From: Selaginella moellendorffii
Taxonomy: Eukaryota; Streptophyta; Lycopodiopsida; Selaginellales; Selaginellaceae
Assembly (NCBI RefSeq): GCF_000143415.4
Contig: NW_003314279.1
Location: 2,242,541 to 2,306,540 of the forward strand
Length of the DNA stretch: 64,000 bases
Direction of reading: 5' to 3'
Numbering within the stretch: the stretch's first letter is position 1; each line of letters starts with the position of its first letter. The notes beneath the pieces were generated by a model, which worked only from the letters and a program-made list of their open reading frames with translations, was not told the DNA's origin and searched no databases. The translations under genes and the position numbers were made by a program. Of the stretch, positions 10,329 through 20,987 are shown piece by piece.

Positions 10329-12575
10329 GTGGCCAATCAGCGTTTCGGATCCGTCCCTGATATAGCCTCTTACAAACCCCTTAAAGTCTGGAACCTCTGT
10401 CACAAGTGCAGCTTCAACAGTGCCTTTGATGCAATTTTGGAATTCATCGTAGAGTTGTGGGAGGGTGAGGACATTGGATCGCCGGAGGGACTCTACTAGG
10501 TGACTGAACATGGCATCGACGTCTTCATGAGTGTGCCCAACCATGAGAAAGCCAAATGTAACCGTTTCAAATATGCCTTTGGCAACAAGCATCACCAAGT
10601 ACGCGAAGACGTACATGTTTTTGTTCTCACTGCCAGCATTGTCTGTTTGGAGCAGAAGATGGGGTGGAAGGCCATATCGGCTGCAAGAACTTCCTTGAGA
10701 TTCTGCTTCGTTTGGATGAGGCTGTGCATTCACCGGGTGACCAGCCTCGTCGGAATGGCATGAGGCCTCACGTGATAACCCTACAATCTGACGGCCAACA
10801 TATTCACTGGGATGGCATGGGGCCCCACGCGATACTGCAAGCCTTTGCTCCTCCTCCAGCTGAACCCTATATGGGGTTCGATCGACAAGGGCCTTATGCA
10901 AGGGTTGGCCGTTCAGCTCAGTCTGCGCACTTTGCAGAGACCTTAAGTGTTTTGCTAGGGACGCAATCATCATGTTTGCACCCCTGCCACCCCATAGAGG
11001 TACAAAGAAGTTCCCATAGTTCTGGGCACCATGCCTATGAGCGATTATGCCAAACAGAGACACAGGCAACTGCATGGATGAAGAGATTGCCTTGGGGGCA
11101 GGATTGAGTCGAGGTAAGCACATCTTTTTCTGGTCCATTTTGTCATGGATGATGCAGAGGTAAGAGTCAGGTCTCTCCATGGAGAGAATCCTGTTATGAT
11201 AATATGCAGTCCTGCAGCTTCTCTGCTCGATGTTGTGGTCGAGCCGCCTTCTAACCAATGTCTCTCGCTCTTGAGCACTGCAAGAATTCTTCGACAAAGC
11301 CATTTTGATAGCAGTGCACTCGTCACACTTTGAAAAGCTGGAGTACTTTCCTATACTCACATCCCTGAACCTGTTGCTCCACAATCTACTAAATCTAGAT
11401 TGGCTCAGCTTCCTATAGCCATTACTCTGGAGTTCCCGATTCACATCTTCCAATATGGCCCCCTTGGTATACATGGAAGGGAGAACTCGTTGGGTGTCTC
11501 GTGTTCCATCTTCCAAGAGGCGGGTTTTATGTGGTTGCTGCTCGCTACATGTCTCGACAAACCTCTTGAAGATTGCCTCTCCATATACAACATGACCCCT
11601 GGTTTTGTGAGTACTGTCGTTCCCATGGACTGCCTATTGAACCCTTTGTTCCTCGAACTCAGTTTTGATTCTGTAGAATGTGGTTCGAAGGACTCCATAA
11701 ATGATTCTCCATGCCTTCATGCAGACCAAACCCCTCTGGAAGACCATGCCCCCCACCTGATGTTCTGAAGCATCAACAGATGACCGTAATGCCTCATACA
11801 CAAAATTGCGAGCTGCCTTCCAGGACAATGTCTTGTATCTTGCTCTCTCCTCTTCAATAGCATCCCAATCAGCATGTTGACAGCACCTCCTTTTGCAACA
11901 AGCAACTGTCGAGACCATTCGAACCTCCATCGCCATTTTCTGCCTTTTCGGTTTGTTGCTCAGATCCCTTTGGCTGCGCTTTAGGAAGGTGTACTTTCTT
12001 TTCCCATGAAGAGATGTTCTGTCATCAGTTGTAGTGGTGTTTGATTGTGAATCCTTCACATTCTCAAACACTAAGTGCCTCAATTTCCACCGCACAATGC
12101 TTCTAATAGTCAGACTGTTTTCTTCTGTGTCAACAACCTCTAAAATCGCAACTCCAATATCATCCCAGCCCAATTCTTGATTAGCAACCGCATCTCTTGG
12201 ATCGACAACTGTGGCTAAGCCCTCAGCTACCACCTCCCCCTCGGGGTTGTTTAGAAACACCTTTGCCTGAATCCATGTAGCACGGTTCTTAAGATCCACA
12301 GAGGGAACATGCGTCGCACTTGCGCTGTCCCCAACATCTGCTTTCTTCTGCAGATTTTTCAAGGCAACAACAACATTTACCCCGACGACCATCTCTCCTC
12401 GTTCAATAGTGACCACATTCCCATCGAAGACAGTCTCTACTGATACAGTAGCATTGCCTTCCCCAAGCCTTTGACAGTGTATAACAAAGTTCCGATCCAT
12501 AGACACAAGGGTCCCTTTTGCAACTCTCTTCTCACCATTCAAAATGTAAACCTTTTCCCCAACCCTGAAGGCCAT
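10293..12575 (-). CDS. DUF7869-type transposase-like protein (one in-frame TAG, 3' end cut by LTR)
   Basis: One frame of 760 codons from ATG at 12575, with a single TAG at 11636-11634 (EEQRVQ*AVHGND). Residues about 1-180 hold two copies of a small G-x-VVAxG-x-L motif (RVAKGTLVSMDRN; EVVAEGLATVVDPRD) like domains found in plant En/Spm-type proteins. The C-terminal half matches the DUF7869 pattern: FSKCDECTAIK (about residue 415), IIHDKMDQKKMCLP (475), LLQTDNAGSENKN (643) and GHTHEDVDAMFSHL (680). I infer that these Asp/Glu residues form a DDE-like active site. Two 18-22-bp palindromes are translated in the same frame as SRGAPCHPS and SREASCHSD. The last 13 residues come from the adjacent LTR, so the true C-terminus is lost. 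No introns are seen. Confidence 0.75.
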
Positions 12576-12647
12576 TCTGAAAGTTCAGAAAAGAAGTTAA
12601 GACCATACAAAAAATGATTGGAGAATGGCCTAAATCATAACATACCA

Positions 12648-12865
12648 AACAACCTTAATAGCATGAGGCCACATGCCATTATTCAAACATGCTATTGACA
12701 CCCATGTGAAATTTCGCATTCACAAAATTGGCATGAGCCCTCATGCCATTAGTGGTACCACTAATGGCATGAGGCCTCACGCTATCTTTGGGAATGGCAT
12801 ATCTCACATGGGTGTCAATAGCATGTTGGAATAATGGCATGTGGCCTCATGCTATTAAGGTTGTT
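12648..12865. repeat. 218-bp loop-less inverted repeat (foldback/MITE-like)
   Basis: The left arm starts aacaaccttaatagcatg, the right arm ends with its complement, and the centre of symmetry is agtggt|accact at 12756/12757. The arms are about 85-90% identical over 109 bp with no spacer. Each arm holds two copies of the GGCATGAGGCC-type palindrome. It sits 73 bp upstream of the transposase-like ATG. I could not find a target duplication. Confidence 0.85.
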
Positions 12866-13139
12866 GCGTGACTAGTCACCCATACAAAATATATACAATT
12901 GCAGCAAGGCAAAAGGAATATGGCAATAGGCTAGCAGGGGCCAAAGATGGCATGAGGCCTCATGCCATCTTGATATACACACAGCTGCAGGCAAGTAAAA
13001 ACATACATGACAATACGCTAGCCATGAAATTGCAAGGGCCCAAGATGGCATGTGGCCTCATGCCATTTCTAAATGTGGTCCTAAGCCATTCCATGGTGAA
13101 CATACCAGGAAGCACAAGTGCCGAATATCAAGAGGAAGC

Positions 13140-13350
13140 GGTAGCCACACCAAAGATAGTGCCGCTCACAACACCGCAACTACTCATAGCGCCGCTCGCA
13201 ACACCGCAACTGCTCGTAGCGCCGCTCGCACAAACTGCCACTCGCATAAACTGCCGCTCGCAATGGCGCTCGCAATGCCGCAACCGCTTGTAGACGCATA
13301 AACCACAGCTCACAATGCCGCTTACACAAGCAGCGCTCACTGTGCTCAGC
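13140..13350 (+). repeat. CpG-rich minisatellite
   Basis: Repeats of the type gccgctcgcaacaccgcaactgctcgta and cgctcgcaatgccgcaac, degenerate, ~27-30-bp units. It lies in the divergent promoter region of the transposase-like and ParB-like genes. Confidence 0.65.
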
Positions 13351-15004
13351 AGAACCAAGAACACGGCGCACAAAAATGATAGACCTAGGAATGAGTTCGA
13401 GAATTCAAAAATAACACACGCTTGAACGTCACATCAAATCCTCTGACAAACCAGATCTTATGATTCCTCTGACAAATTTTAAACTTAGTAGCTTCTAGAC
13501 TTTGCTGTCGGAGGTTGAACTTTGTCACATCATGTCCTTGCCTCGATCCAGCTGTGCCATGTCAGTGATTCGAACTTTGCCATGCCGTGTCAGCGATTTG
13601 CGCTAAGATTATTCACCGTGTAAAGGAATAATTATGCTGTGTGTGTACGTCCATTTATGGCAATATAAGGCCACACGCCATTCAAAGAATAATGCTAGTC
13701 GAGCATTTTTTGGTGCATTTTTGGGTTCAAAATTGCATGAGCCCACACGCTATAAAGTTTACCTGTACCAAAAATAGAAACAGCTTTATTTACTTGGGAA
13801 TTTAAGTGGTTGAGGCATTTTTAAACTTACAAACACATGCCCTACTTACATTCCTTTGGTTGCTTAAAATTCAAAAATATTATAAACCTTTCTTTTTGCA
13901 TTTTCAATGTTTTCAATTATGGTTTTTGATTTTCACAGGACCAGCCTAGTAATCTATTTGCATCCCGTCATGTTTATAGCTAGCTTTCGTTTGTCCCCTT
14001 CGCTAGCCTGAGATACATCTGCTCGGCATCTGCCTCTTACAGCATTTGCCCAGAAAGGGCATCTTTCTTCACGCAGCATTTGCCACATGTTTAGGGTTAG
14101 GGTTTAGGGTTTAGCAATTCAGTAGCTTGATAAACATGCAAATACAGAACTTGATGCAAAATCCTTTGATATGTCACAATGCCCCTAGGACCATAAACAC
14201 ATTTCAATAGAGAGGGTCCTTTCATTTCATAACTCCTTACGTAGATCTTGGTGAAACCAGAGTTAGTGAAGTTGGTTTCTTGTGATCCCGCATCTGATTG
14301 TGATGTCCCTTTGTAGTGTCGATGGAAAGGTCAATGCACACCAAGCTGTAAAATCTTGGAGCAAAATCACGGTCGGATCTATGGCAAATGCCCCTGAAAC
14401 ATTGTAAGGCTCGTGTGGTCTCATGTGGTGTCTGATTGAGATGCTTCTTTGCAGGGTCATCAAGAAAGACATTGTATACCATTCTGTAAAATCTAGTTGC
14501 GATCTAACGGTTGGATCTCCAGAAAACTCAAAACAATCTTACGCGTGTTAGAATATTCTAGGAATATACTCCTATGTGCCCCTGAAAATGGCATGCGGCC
14601 CCACGCCATTCAAGAGATAATGCCAGATGATGCCGAGCATTTTTTGGTGCATTTTTTGGGATCAAAATTGCATGAGCCCACACGCTTGAACGTCACATCA
14701 AATCCTTTGACAATTTATTTAGCTGAACATCTGGCATTTTTGGAAATACAAGATGCTTTGGAATATCCAATCATGCATGGTATAAATATAGCGAGGGTAT
14801 TAAATGATATCCTAATCATGATCTTTTTTTTGGATTTCGCGTGCATGCAATCCGAGGAATGATGACGTTGCGGATTTCTTTTGGATTTCACATGCATGCA
14901 TGCGCGCAGCGATCCAGAAATTAATGGTGGCGCCCAAGTCCGAGGAATGATGACGTGGTGGGATTACCAACCATCGTGACATTTCGCACGTGTGAGGTTA
15001 GGTT

Positions 15005-15190
15005 TTGCATTTTGCTTCGTACTCGCGCTCGCACACTCGCGCTTGCATCGCGCTCCCACTCGCGATCACGCTCACATTCGCGCTCATCTACCTTCTCTAC
15101 AGGTTTCTCGTGTGCATCGGCGTCCACTCGCGCTTGCATCACACTCGCGCTTGCATCGCGCTCGTGTGCATCGGCGTCCACTTCAAGACA
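15005..15190 (+). repeat. CpG-rich minisatellite upstream of the ParB-like gene
   Basis: Repeats of cactcgcgcttgcatcgcgctc and gtgcatcggcgtccactcgcg. It is probably in the 5' UTR or promoter of the plus-strand gene and is similar in composition to the minisatellite at 45610-45840 upstream of the second ParB-like gene. Confidence 0.6.
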
Positions 15191-15392
15191 CACCCAGTTT
15201 GTAACTTTGCCGCCAACTCCGCCGCCCACTCCGCCACCCACACGCAGCCCACTTGGCGTCCCGGGAGATTTCAGCGCCACTCTCCAATTGTAAGTGGCAG
15301 AGTAGCCTTGCTGCTACGATCTGCTGCACACACAGTGCACATTCGCCTGCGAGTCCGGCCTCGATTGTCACACCTCCATTCGGCTTCAAATG

Positions 15393-15656
15393 GTAAGTCT
15401 TTTAGGCCAAGTAGAAAATGGCATGAGGCCACATGCCATTCAGTAGCAACATTGGCATGCACCGATTGGGCTCTCGAGTGCAGTCCGGTTACAGATGGCG
15501 TGTAGGCTCACGCCATCTTAGGATGCAGCCTCAAGACATCTGATGTAGTGGTGAATGGCGTGTGGCCTCACGTTATTTCCAGCTGCTAGCTTTTCATTTG
15601 TCAGCTCTAATTGTTGTGCATTTCTGAATAGGCGAGGAATTGTGTTCTTCTTCCAG
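15393..15656 (+). other. Intronic stretch with three palindrome copies before the first long exon
   Basis: Bounded by caaatg|GTAAGT and ttcttcttccag|ccactgtc; joining these keeps the frame (phase 1). It contains palindromes at 15418, 15495 and 15555, each followed within a few bases by an AG (gccattcag, gccatcttag, ttatttccag). It could therefore be two or three mini-introns separated by tiny exons rather than a single intron. Confidence 0.5.
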
Positions 15657-18501
15657 CCACTGTCAATGTGGATGCAGAGAAGGGGGAGGAGCTCACCAGT
15701 TGGACTTTCGGGATGGAAGGCGAGGATCTGAGGCTGTACAACACAGATGGTGGTAGAAAAGAATCCATGGGGATCCTCATCCAAGTGATAGACACTCCAT
15801 GCAGTTCCATGCAAGAATATGGACTGGCACTTGTGGTAGAGACAGCGTCCGCCTTCAAGATCCACCTTGCACATCCTAGCGGCTTCCCGGAGGGGGGCAG
15901 CGGCTATGAGGAATTCCTAGAGGGAGCTAGGGAGAGGTTGTTTAGGAGGCCCACAATTTCAAAGATGCTGCGGGTCTATGAAGATCACATGGAATCCACG
16001 GACCTCACCTACGGCGATGTTCAAAAACTATATTCCAACATTGAGCCATTGAGAGTGCCTCCAGTTCGCGAAGCGAAGGGGAAGGGGGTCGATCTGGAAA
16101 CTACCCCGAAGCAGAAAAGGGTGGTCAAGCTCAAGCCGACGTCTGACTCTCCTCCAAAAAAGAAGCTACTCGGTGATGCCATTGCCTCGGGTTCGAACAC
16201 TACACCCACCAAAAAGAAGAGCCGCAAAGAGCAGAAAGAGCAAGAAGAGGCAGCAAAAATCGTCGCAGATAATAGTACTTATTACTATTCCAACAAAGTA
16301 TATACAATCGACGTGAGCCGTATCGACATCCAAAGCAAATACAACCACAGGCTAGTATCTGATGAGTGGGTGGAGAAACTGAAGCAGAAGATGCTGGCAA
16401 GTCCAGTAACACCCGACATCGCAGACGTGATCCCCTACTACCGAACAATGAAGGGCGAGACGAGGTTTCCAGACTTGATCAATAGGAAGGTGTTGGATGA
16501 TCAGAACATCCGATTCTATGCCGTTTCCGGGCAGCATTCTAGCTTGGCGATGCAAAAGATAGTTGTGGATATTATGGTGGGCGAGAAGGTGAAGAAAGTC
16601 TTCAAGACAAGAGTTGTCCGCCTGATAAAAGGCAACTCGCCCCTCCGATCTATCATATACATCTCCCACGCGCAGAATGTCAAGCAAGAAACGTGCTACA
16701 AATCGGGTCTGCACGAGACATTGGCACGAACACGGAAGCTCTGGGTTCAACTGAAGAAGCCACAAAAACCAGGACAAGGACGTGCACTAGCAACTAGCGC
16801 CTGGCAAGTAAGCCTCGTTGCATGTGGCATAGCATGTGGCCTCACGCCATTTCCATTGCAGGAATTCTCGAGTCTTCTCTCGAAAACACTGGGGGTCAAT
16901 GACACACTCAGCATCCATAACATTCTAGTCGCGACAAAAGTTGTTTTTGACAAATGGGTAGATGTGCTGAGGAGGTACCATGACGGGGAGTTACTAAACT
17001 CAATGGGTGTGGAGGACGGCCAGAAGCCCAATGATTTGAATCTCAACGCCTTGCGTTTCTCACGGTCTCTAGACGACGACGACCTTCTGACAGTGGCTAA
17101 TGCTCTTCTACGTGGTGAGGTAGTCTTCAACAAGACCAAAATGACTCCCGGCCATATTGTGACATACGAGGACTTGTGCACAACTCTGAGAGCTCGTGCA
17201 CTATTGAAGGATTGGATCTTTGAGCAAGTGGCCGTGGAGAGGGTGAGCATCGACACCATGCAAGAGATGATGGAAGCGCTGGATTTGTCAAATGAAGACA
17301 TCGACGAGTACGTGAAGGGGGCCCCCAAGTTCATCGATCTGCTGCGGGATGCCACGAAAAGTAAAGCTGAGAAGTTGGATCAGTATCCAAATTTCATTAA
17401 GAGTGATGTTGACCGCCGGCTTCAGAAACAGCTCGACCCCGCAGCAGAGGCCTATCGAGAACCTTACCGGGTATACTTGAATTCGGATGAGGATCAAAGG
17501 TGGAGGAGCATCGTTTCCCGCGGAGATGAGCAGGTCAAGAACATCTTTTGTGTGATGGACTTCACAAACGAGGAGATCACTCATGCAGACGAAGTCAGCT
17601 CCATCATTGACTTAATGGTGGGACTTGCGGAGGTGGAATCTTTAGTCCACTATATGATCTATGACTCTGAATCCTATCATAAGTTCTGGAAGGCCTTGAA
17701 TGAGGTGAAGGCTCGGTTGAAAGGCAAGGAGATGCGGGAGATCCATGGGATAATGGCTAAGAAGAAGATACCGACGAATGTCTGCATCTTCACACTCGCC
17801 CTTGTTATTGGTCCTGCAGCAGAGTGGGACTGGAGTGACTTCCCAACTTCGTTCGACAAGGCCGATCGAATTGATCTGAGGGAGGTCAATTTACCCGTGC
17901 CTGAGGAACTGAAGACGGCTATGGAGCTTTCGAATCCAAAGAAAGCTCCAGGTGCAGAATGGGAAATGCTCAGCTGGGTCTTCAACGCAATAGCGGGTGG
18001 GTCACCTGCTTCCGACTCCAAGGGCAAATGCGTTGCCGAGTACAACTGCGGTAGACTATTCTTTCGAGCCGCACTACTCAAGGGTGTCCCGTGTGTTGTG
18101 GTGACAAACTCCATTGAAGAGGTGACTTCAATGGAGCATATAATTACAGTTGCCAAAGAAAAACAGTATCTTCTCTACGAACCTGGTGAGTACGCACTTT
18201 AAGTTTAAATGTTATCTCACAAGCTCTGTATGCAGGAGCGTGGCCACCCCCAGATGCTGAAATGGCGTTAACAGCTACTGTTGAAGATACCCATGTTGGG
18301 CCAAGCTCACAACCTGCACAAGGTAAGGTCATGTGAGGCCTCACGCCATTTCAGACACGAGGACTGAAAAGCGCACTAGTGGCGCGTCGAAGAAGGACAA
18401 ACAGACAAGCAATAGGAAAAAAGGAGGTACAAATTATATTTGCAATGGCGTGTGGTCTCATGCCATTCCTTGCAGGAGACACTTCTTCAAAGGCAAAATA
18501 G
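15657..18501 (+). CDS. ParB-like domain protein with possible methyltransferase remnant (5' part of a multidomain gene)
   Basis: Exons join at phase-consistent introns: 16808-16861 (54 nt, in frame), 18186-18235, 18323-18354 and 18427-18475; the first in-frame stop is TAG at 18499-18501. Two basic patches (KKKLL; TPTKKKSRKEQK, residues ~155-195 of the exon frame) look like nuclear signals. Residues ~215-340 resemble ParB/sulfiredoxin-like domains: VYTIDVSRIDI, then FYAVSGQHSSLAMQKI (in place of the DGxHRxxA box), then ISHAQNVKQETCYKS. The C-terminal EYNCGRLFFRAALLKGVPCVVV resembles methyltransferase motif I (xxFCGSG...) in degraded form. The start codon is unknown; the frame is open upstream of GTG 15668 to the splice site at 15657. 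It is divergent from the transposase-like gene. Function is inferred, not shown. Confidence 0.65.
18323..18354 (+). other. 32-nt intron consisting almost entirely of the palindrome
   Basis: GTAAG, then the palindrome GAGGCCTCACGCCATT, then TCAG. Removal joins caa-g to ac-acg in phase 1 and keeps the frame across six neighbouring introns. Thirty-two nucleotides is at or below the usual lower limit for plant introns. Introns 18427-18475 (49 nt) and 18620-18666 (47 nt) have the same design, with the palindrome immediately before the acceptor. Confidence 0.65.
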
Positions 18502-20987
18502 GCAAGCACCAGCCAAGCTCAAACTGACAGTGGTCATAAAAAGCGAAAGCACGTTGGACAGTCGTCGGGATCAGAGGCGTTTGATTCGAAAAGGAAGAAG
18601 GGCAACGAAAAGATGATAGGTAATGCCTCGCAGTTATGGCGTGTGTGCTCATGCGATTCATTGCAGATCAAGGGCTGAGTGAAAGCAGGTAGTCACCACC
18701 TCCTGACTCAGATTCCTATGGCGGACTCCCCTTCCCCAATCTCAATGGAGAGGTACAATGGATGAGGGATGCTTTTCAAGTCAGGGCCACGTTTTTCTCA
18801 TCTCGTCGTCTTCAAAGGGTGCAAGAACGTGCAGAAACCATGTTAAGACAGTCGGGTGAGGATACGGTCCTAGGTCACGCACTAAAACAGGCTATGGATG
18901 TCTTGTATTTTGAGATGGAGACTCGGCCAGATGATTTTCCCAAGATGGTCCTGGAAGAACAAGCCATCCAACCTGAGCAGCCTATGGAAGAAATGTAGGA
19001 GGGGGATGAGGAGCCAGAGAAAGATAATGAGCAGGAAGAGCAGAAGGACGAAGAGGAGGACAAAGAAGAGGAGGACGAAGAAGAGGAGGACGAAGAGGAC
19101 TTGGATGGTCCTCACAATGGTGATGATCATAATAACGATGACGACGATGATGACGACAATGGCCAGCCTGAGGTGGCCAAAGAGCAGCTGAGGAAGGTCA
19201 TACAAGACAAACCATCAGGTAAATAATAGTACATCCATTCCTAACCTTTTACCATTTCTAACATTGTCCATGTAGGTCGCAGAGCAAATGGTAAGTAGAG
19301 ATTATTCAGTTGAATTTACAAACTCTAGCCTTTAGTGTCGAGGAAGGATAGTGCCAAGCAAGGGTCGAAACGTATGTCCAATCCTTCAGAATCAGCAGTG
19401 CGCCCAAGTGATATCGGTCCTAGTTCCTCAATAGCAGTTGATGGTAAATACAGTATAGTCGATTCAATGTGCTAATGAGTTTGTTTTTAGTAGCACGGGA
19501 GGATACCATCTCAATCGAAGGGAGATATTTGGACATGCATATGGATCCGCCAGTGGACTCTACTTGCCTGCAAGAGTCATCAGAGCTGGTGGAGGCTACT
19601 ATCCATATCAACGCCAAGCAAGCTGACCACGCTCCACTTGATGCTGCCCATACCACTGAGTCAATTTTGTCCATGTATCCAACTGACGGTGACCAGGCGC
19701 CATTAGACCCGCATGAGGCCGCCCCAGCCGCCGAGCCGGTCGTATCCTCATTTCCAACGGACTCAACGTGTGCCCAATCGTCTGACTACGCGCCGTTGGA
19801 ACCTCCCTACACCGCCCCTGCTGCCTGTTCGGTCATGTGTCCACTTTGCTAACGGAGGCACCAGCTGAAATGGCATGTGATCACACGCCATCGGAACCAC
19901 CCCATGCCACTGTTGAGCCAGTTGTACCAGAGTCTACAGCTGAAATGGCATGTGCCCACACGCCATCGGATGCGATTGACCCCACATTGCAGAGGAGAGT
20001 ATTTCCGCCCTTCACGTTTCCTCGACCAAAACCCTCTCAACGACCATCGGGAGCACCATTCGCTAATATTGTAGATGGTAAAATTGACTTGTACCATTTT
20101 TTATGCTGACGCATTTCATTTCAGAGTCACGGTGAAGGTACTGTATCGTTTTTGATCTGAACGGTGTCCTTTTCTCCCATGAGCGTGGCTCATCCTCGAA
20201 TGTCACTGCACCCTCCAAAGCCTGCAGTCGCAAGTTGGTCAAAAGAGACAGATTCACATTAATCACACGGGAGAAACTGCGGGATCTAATAATGACCATG
20301 CGACACTTAAAACAGAGGGCCGGGTTCAATTTGCAATTGGGAGTTTGGACATCCATGATGCGCCACAATGCATTAACGTTGCTACAGATGATGCATGATC
20401 AGACGCGAGTAATATTACCATTTGACTTTCTCCTAACGCAGAAGGATTGCTTGACTATGGTCCATGTGAGGGGTAGCAAGCCCATCTTCGTCAAGCCAGA
20501 GGTTGTAGTGATGAACCGGACTGCTAGGTCAAGTGAAATCCTCATCATCGATGACTCGCCGATTAAAATTGCAGCGAACACGCACACATATGCAGTGCAC
20601 CCCATCTCTTGCAGTATGGAAACTAGGGAGAAGAAACCGTATGTTCTGGGGGACCTTGCAAAACGGCTTGGAGCGATGGTGATAGAGAACCGGCCAGTCC
20701 AGGAGGTGGCTGCAGAAATCAACCAAATGGCAGATGGAACAGTATATCAGAAGCCATTTGATCGGACAGACACTAGTCATCATTTATGGCATGTATATTG
20801 TCTAGCCAAGCACTATCTGCATCTCCATAATCTGCTCAACCGGATGGGTTCTTCGACCACTGAACATGAGCGTGGACGTATTAGAGAAGAGATGGCATTA
20901 CTATTGGGTTTAAATCCTGATAGTGTGGAGAGTGATGAAATTCCAAGATTATTGTATAGGCGTTGGAGGCAAAAAATAACAGTCTGA
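18502..20987 (+). pseudogene. 3' part of the same gene: acidic linker, Pro/Thr repeats, FCP1-like HAD phosphatase domain
   Basis: The frame continues after TAG 18499 with further TAGs at 18690 and 18996, through introns 18620-18666, 19219-19275, 19291-19335, 19444-19490 and 20078-20124, all phase 1. There is an E/D-rich stretch at 19005-19170, then degenerate ~25-residue repeats (ADHAPLDAAHTT, YAPLEPPYTAPAA, EMACDHTPSEPPHATVEPVV), a frame slip near 19835 and TGA at 20133-20135. The C-terminal domain starts YCIVFDLNGVLFSHE at about 20139 and has IDDSPIKIAANTHTYAVHP near 20560. This matches plant FCP1/SCP-like HAD proteins in which the second Asp of DxDG is Asn. The gene ends TGA 20985-20987. 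It may be one protein with the 5' part or a read-through of two. Confidence 0.6.

Larger units (their letters stand above)
12576..15392. promoter_or_regulatory. Divergent intergenic region with hairpins, minisatellites and palindromes
   Basis: The 2.8-kb gap between the two divergent genes must hold both promoters. It contains a 218-bp hairpin (12648-12865), two perfect or near-perfect palindromes (12947-12968 and 13045-13066) inside a duplicated ~100-bp segment, CpG-rich minisatellites at 13140-13350 and 15005-15190, a short plant-telomere-like run at 14091-14113, and a duplicated segment (13410-13752 versus 14588-14710, sharing cgcttgaacgtcacatcaaatcct and gagcattttttggtgcattttt). The 5' exon of the plus-strand gene probably lies just before 15393. 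No other gene is seen. Confidence 0.5.

Noticed and set aside
14091-14113. Telomere-like tttaggg repeats
   Set aside because: Only about three units; not a telomere or clear former chromosome end. ttaggg runs near 45545 are similarly short.
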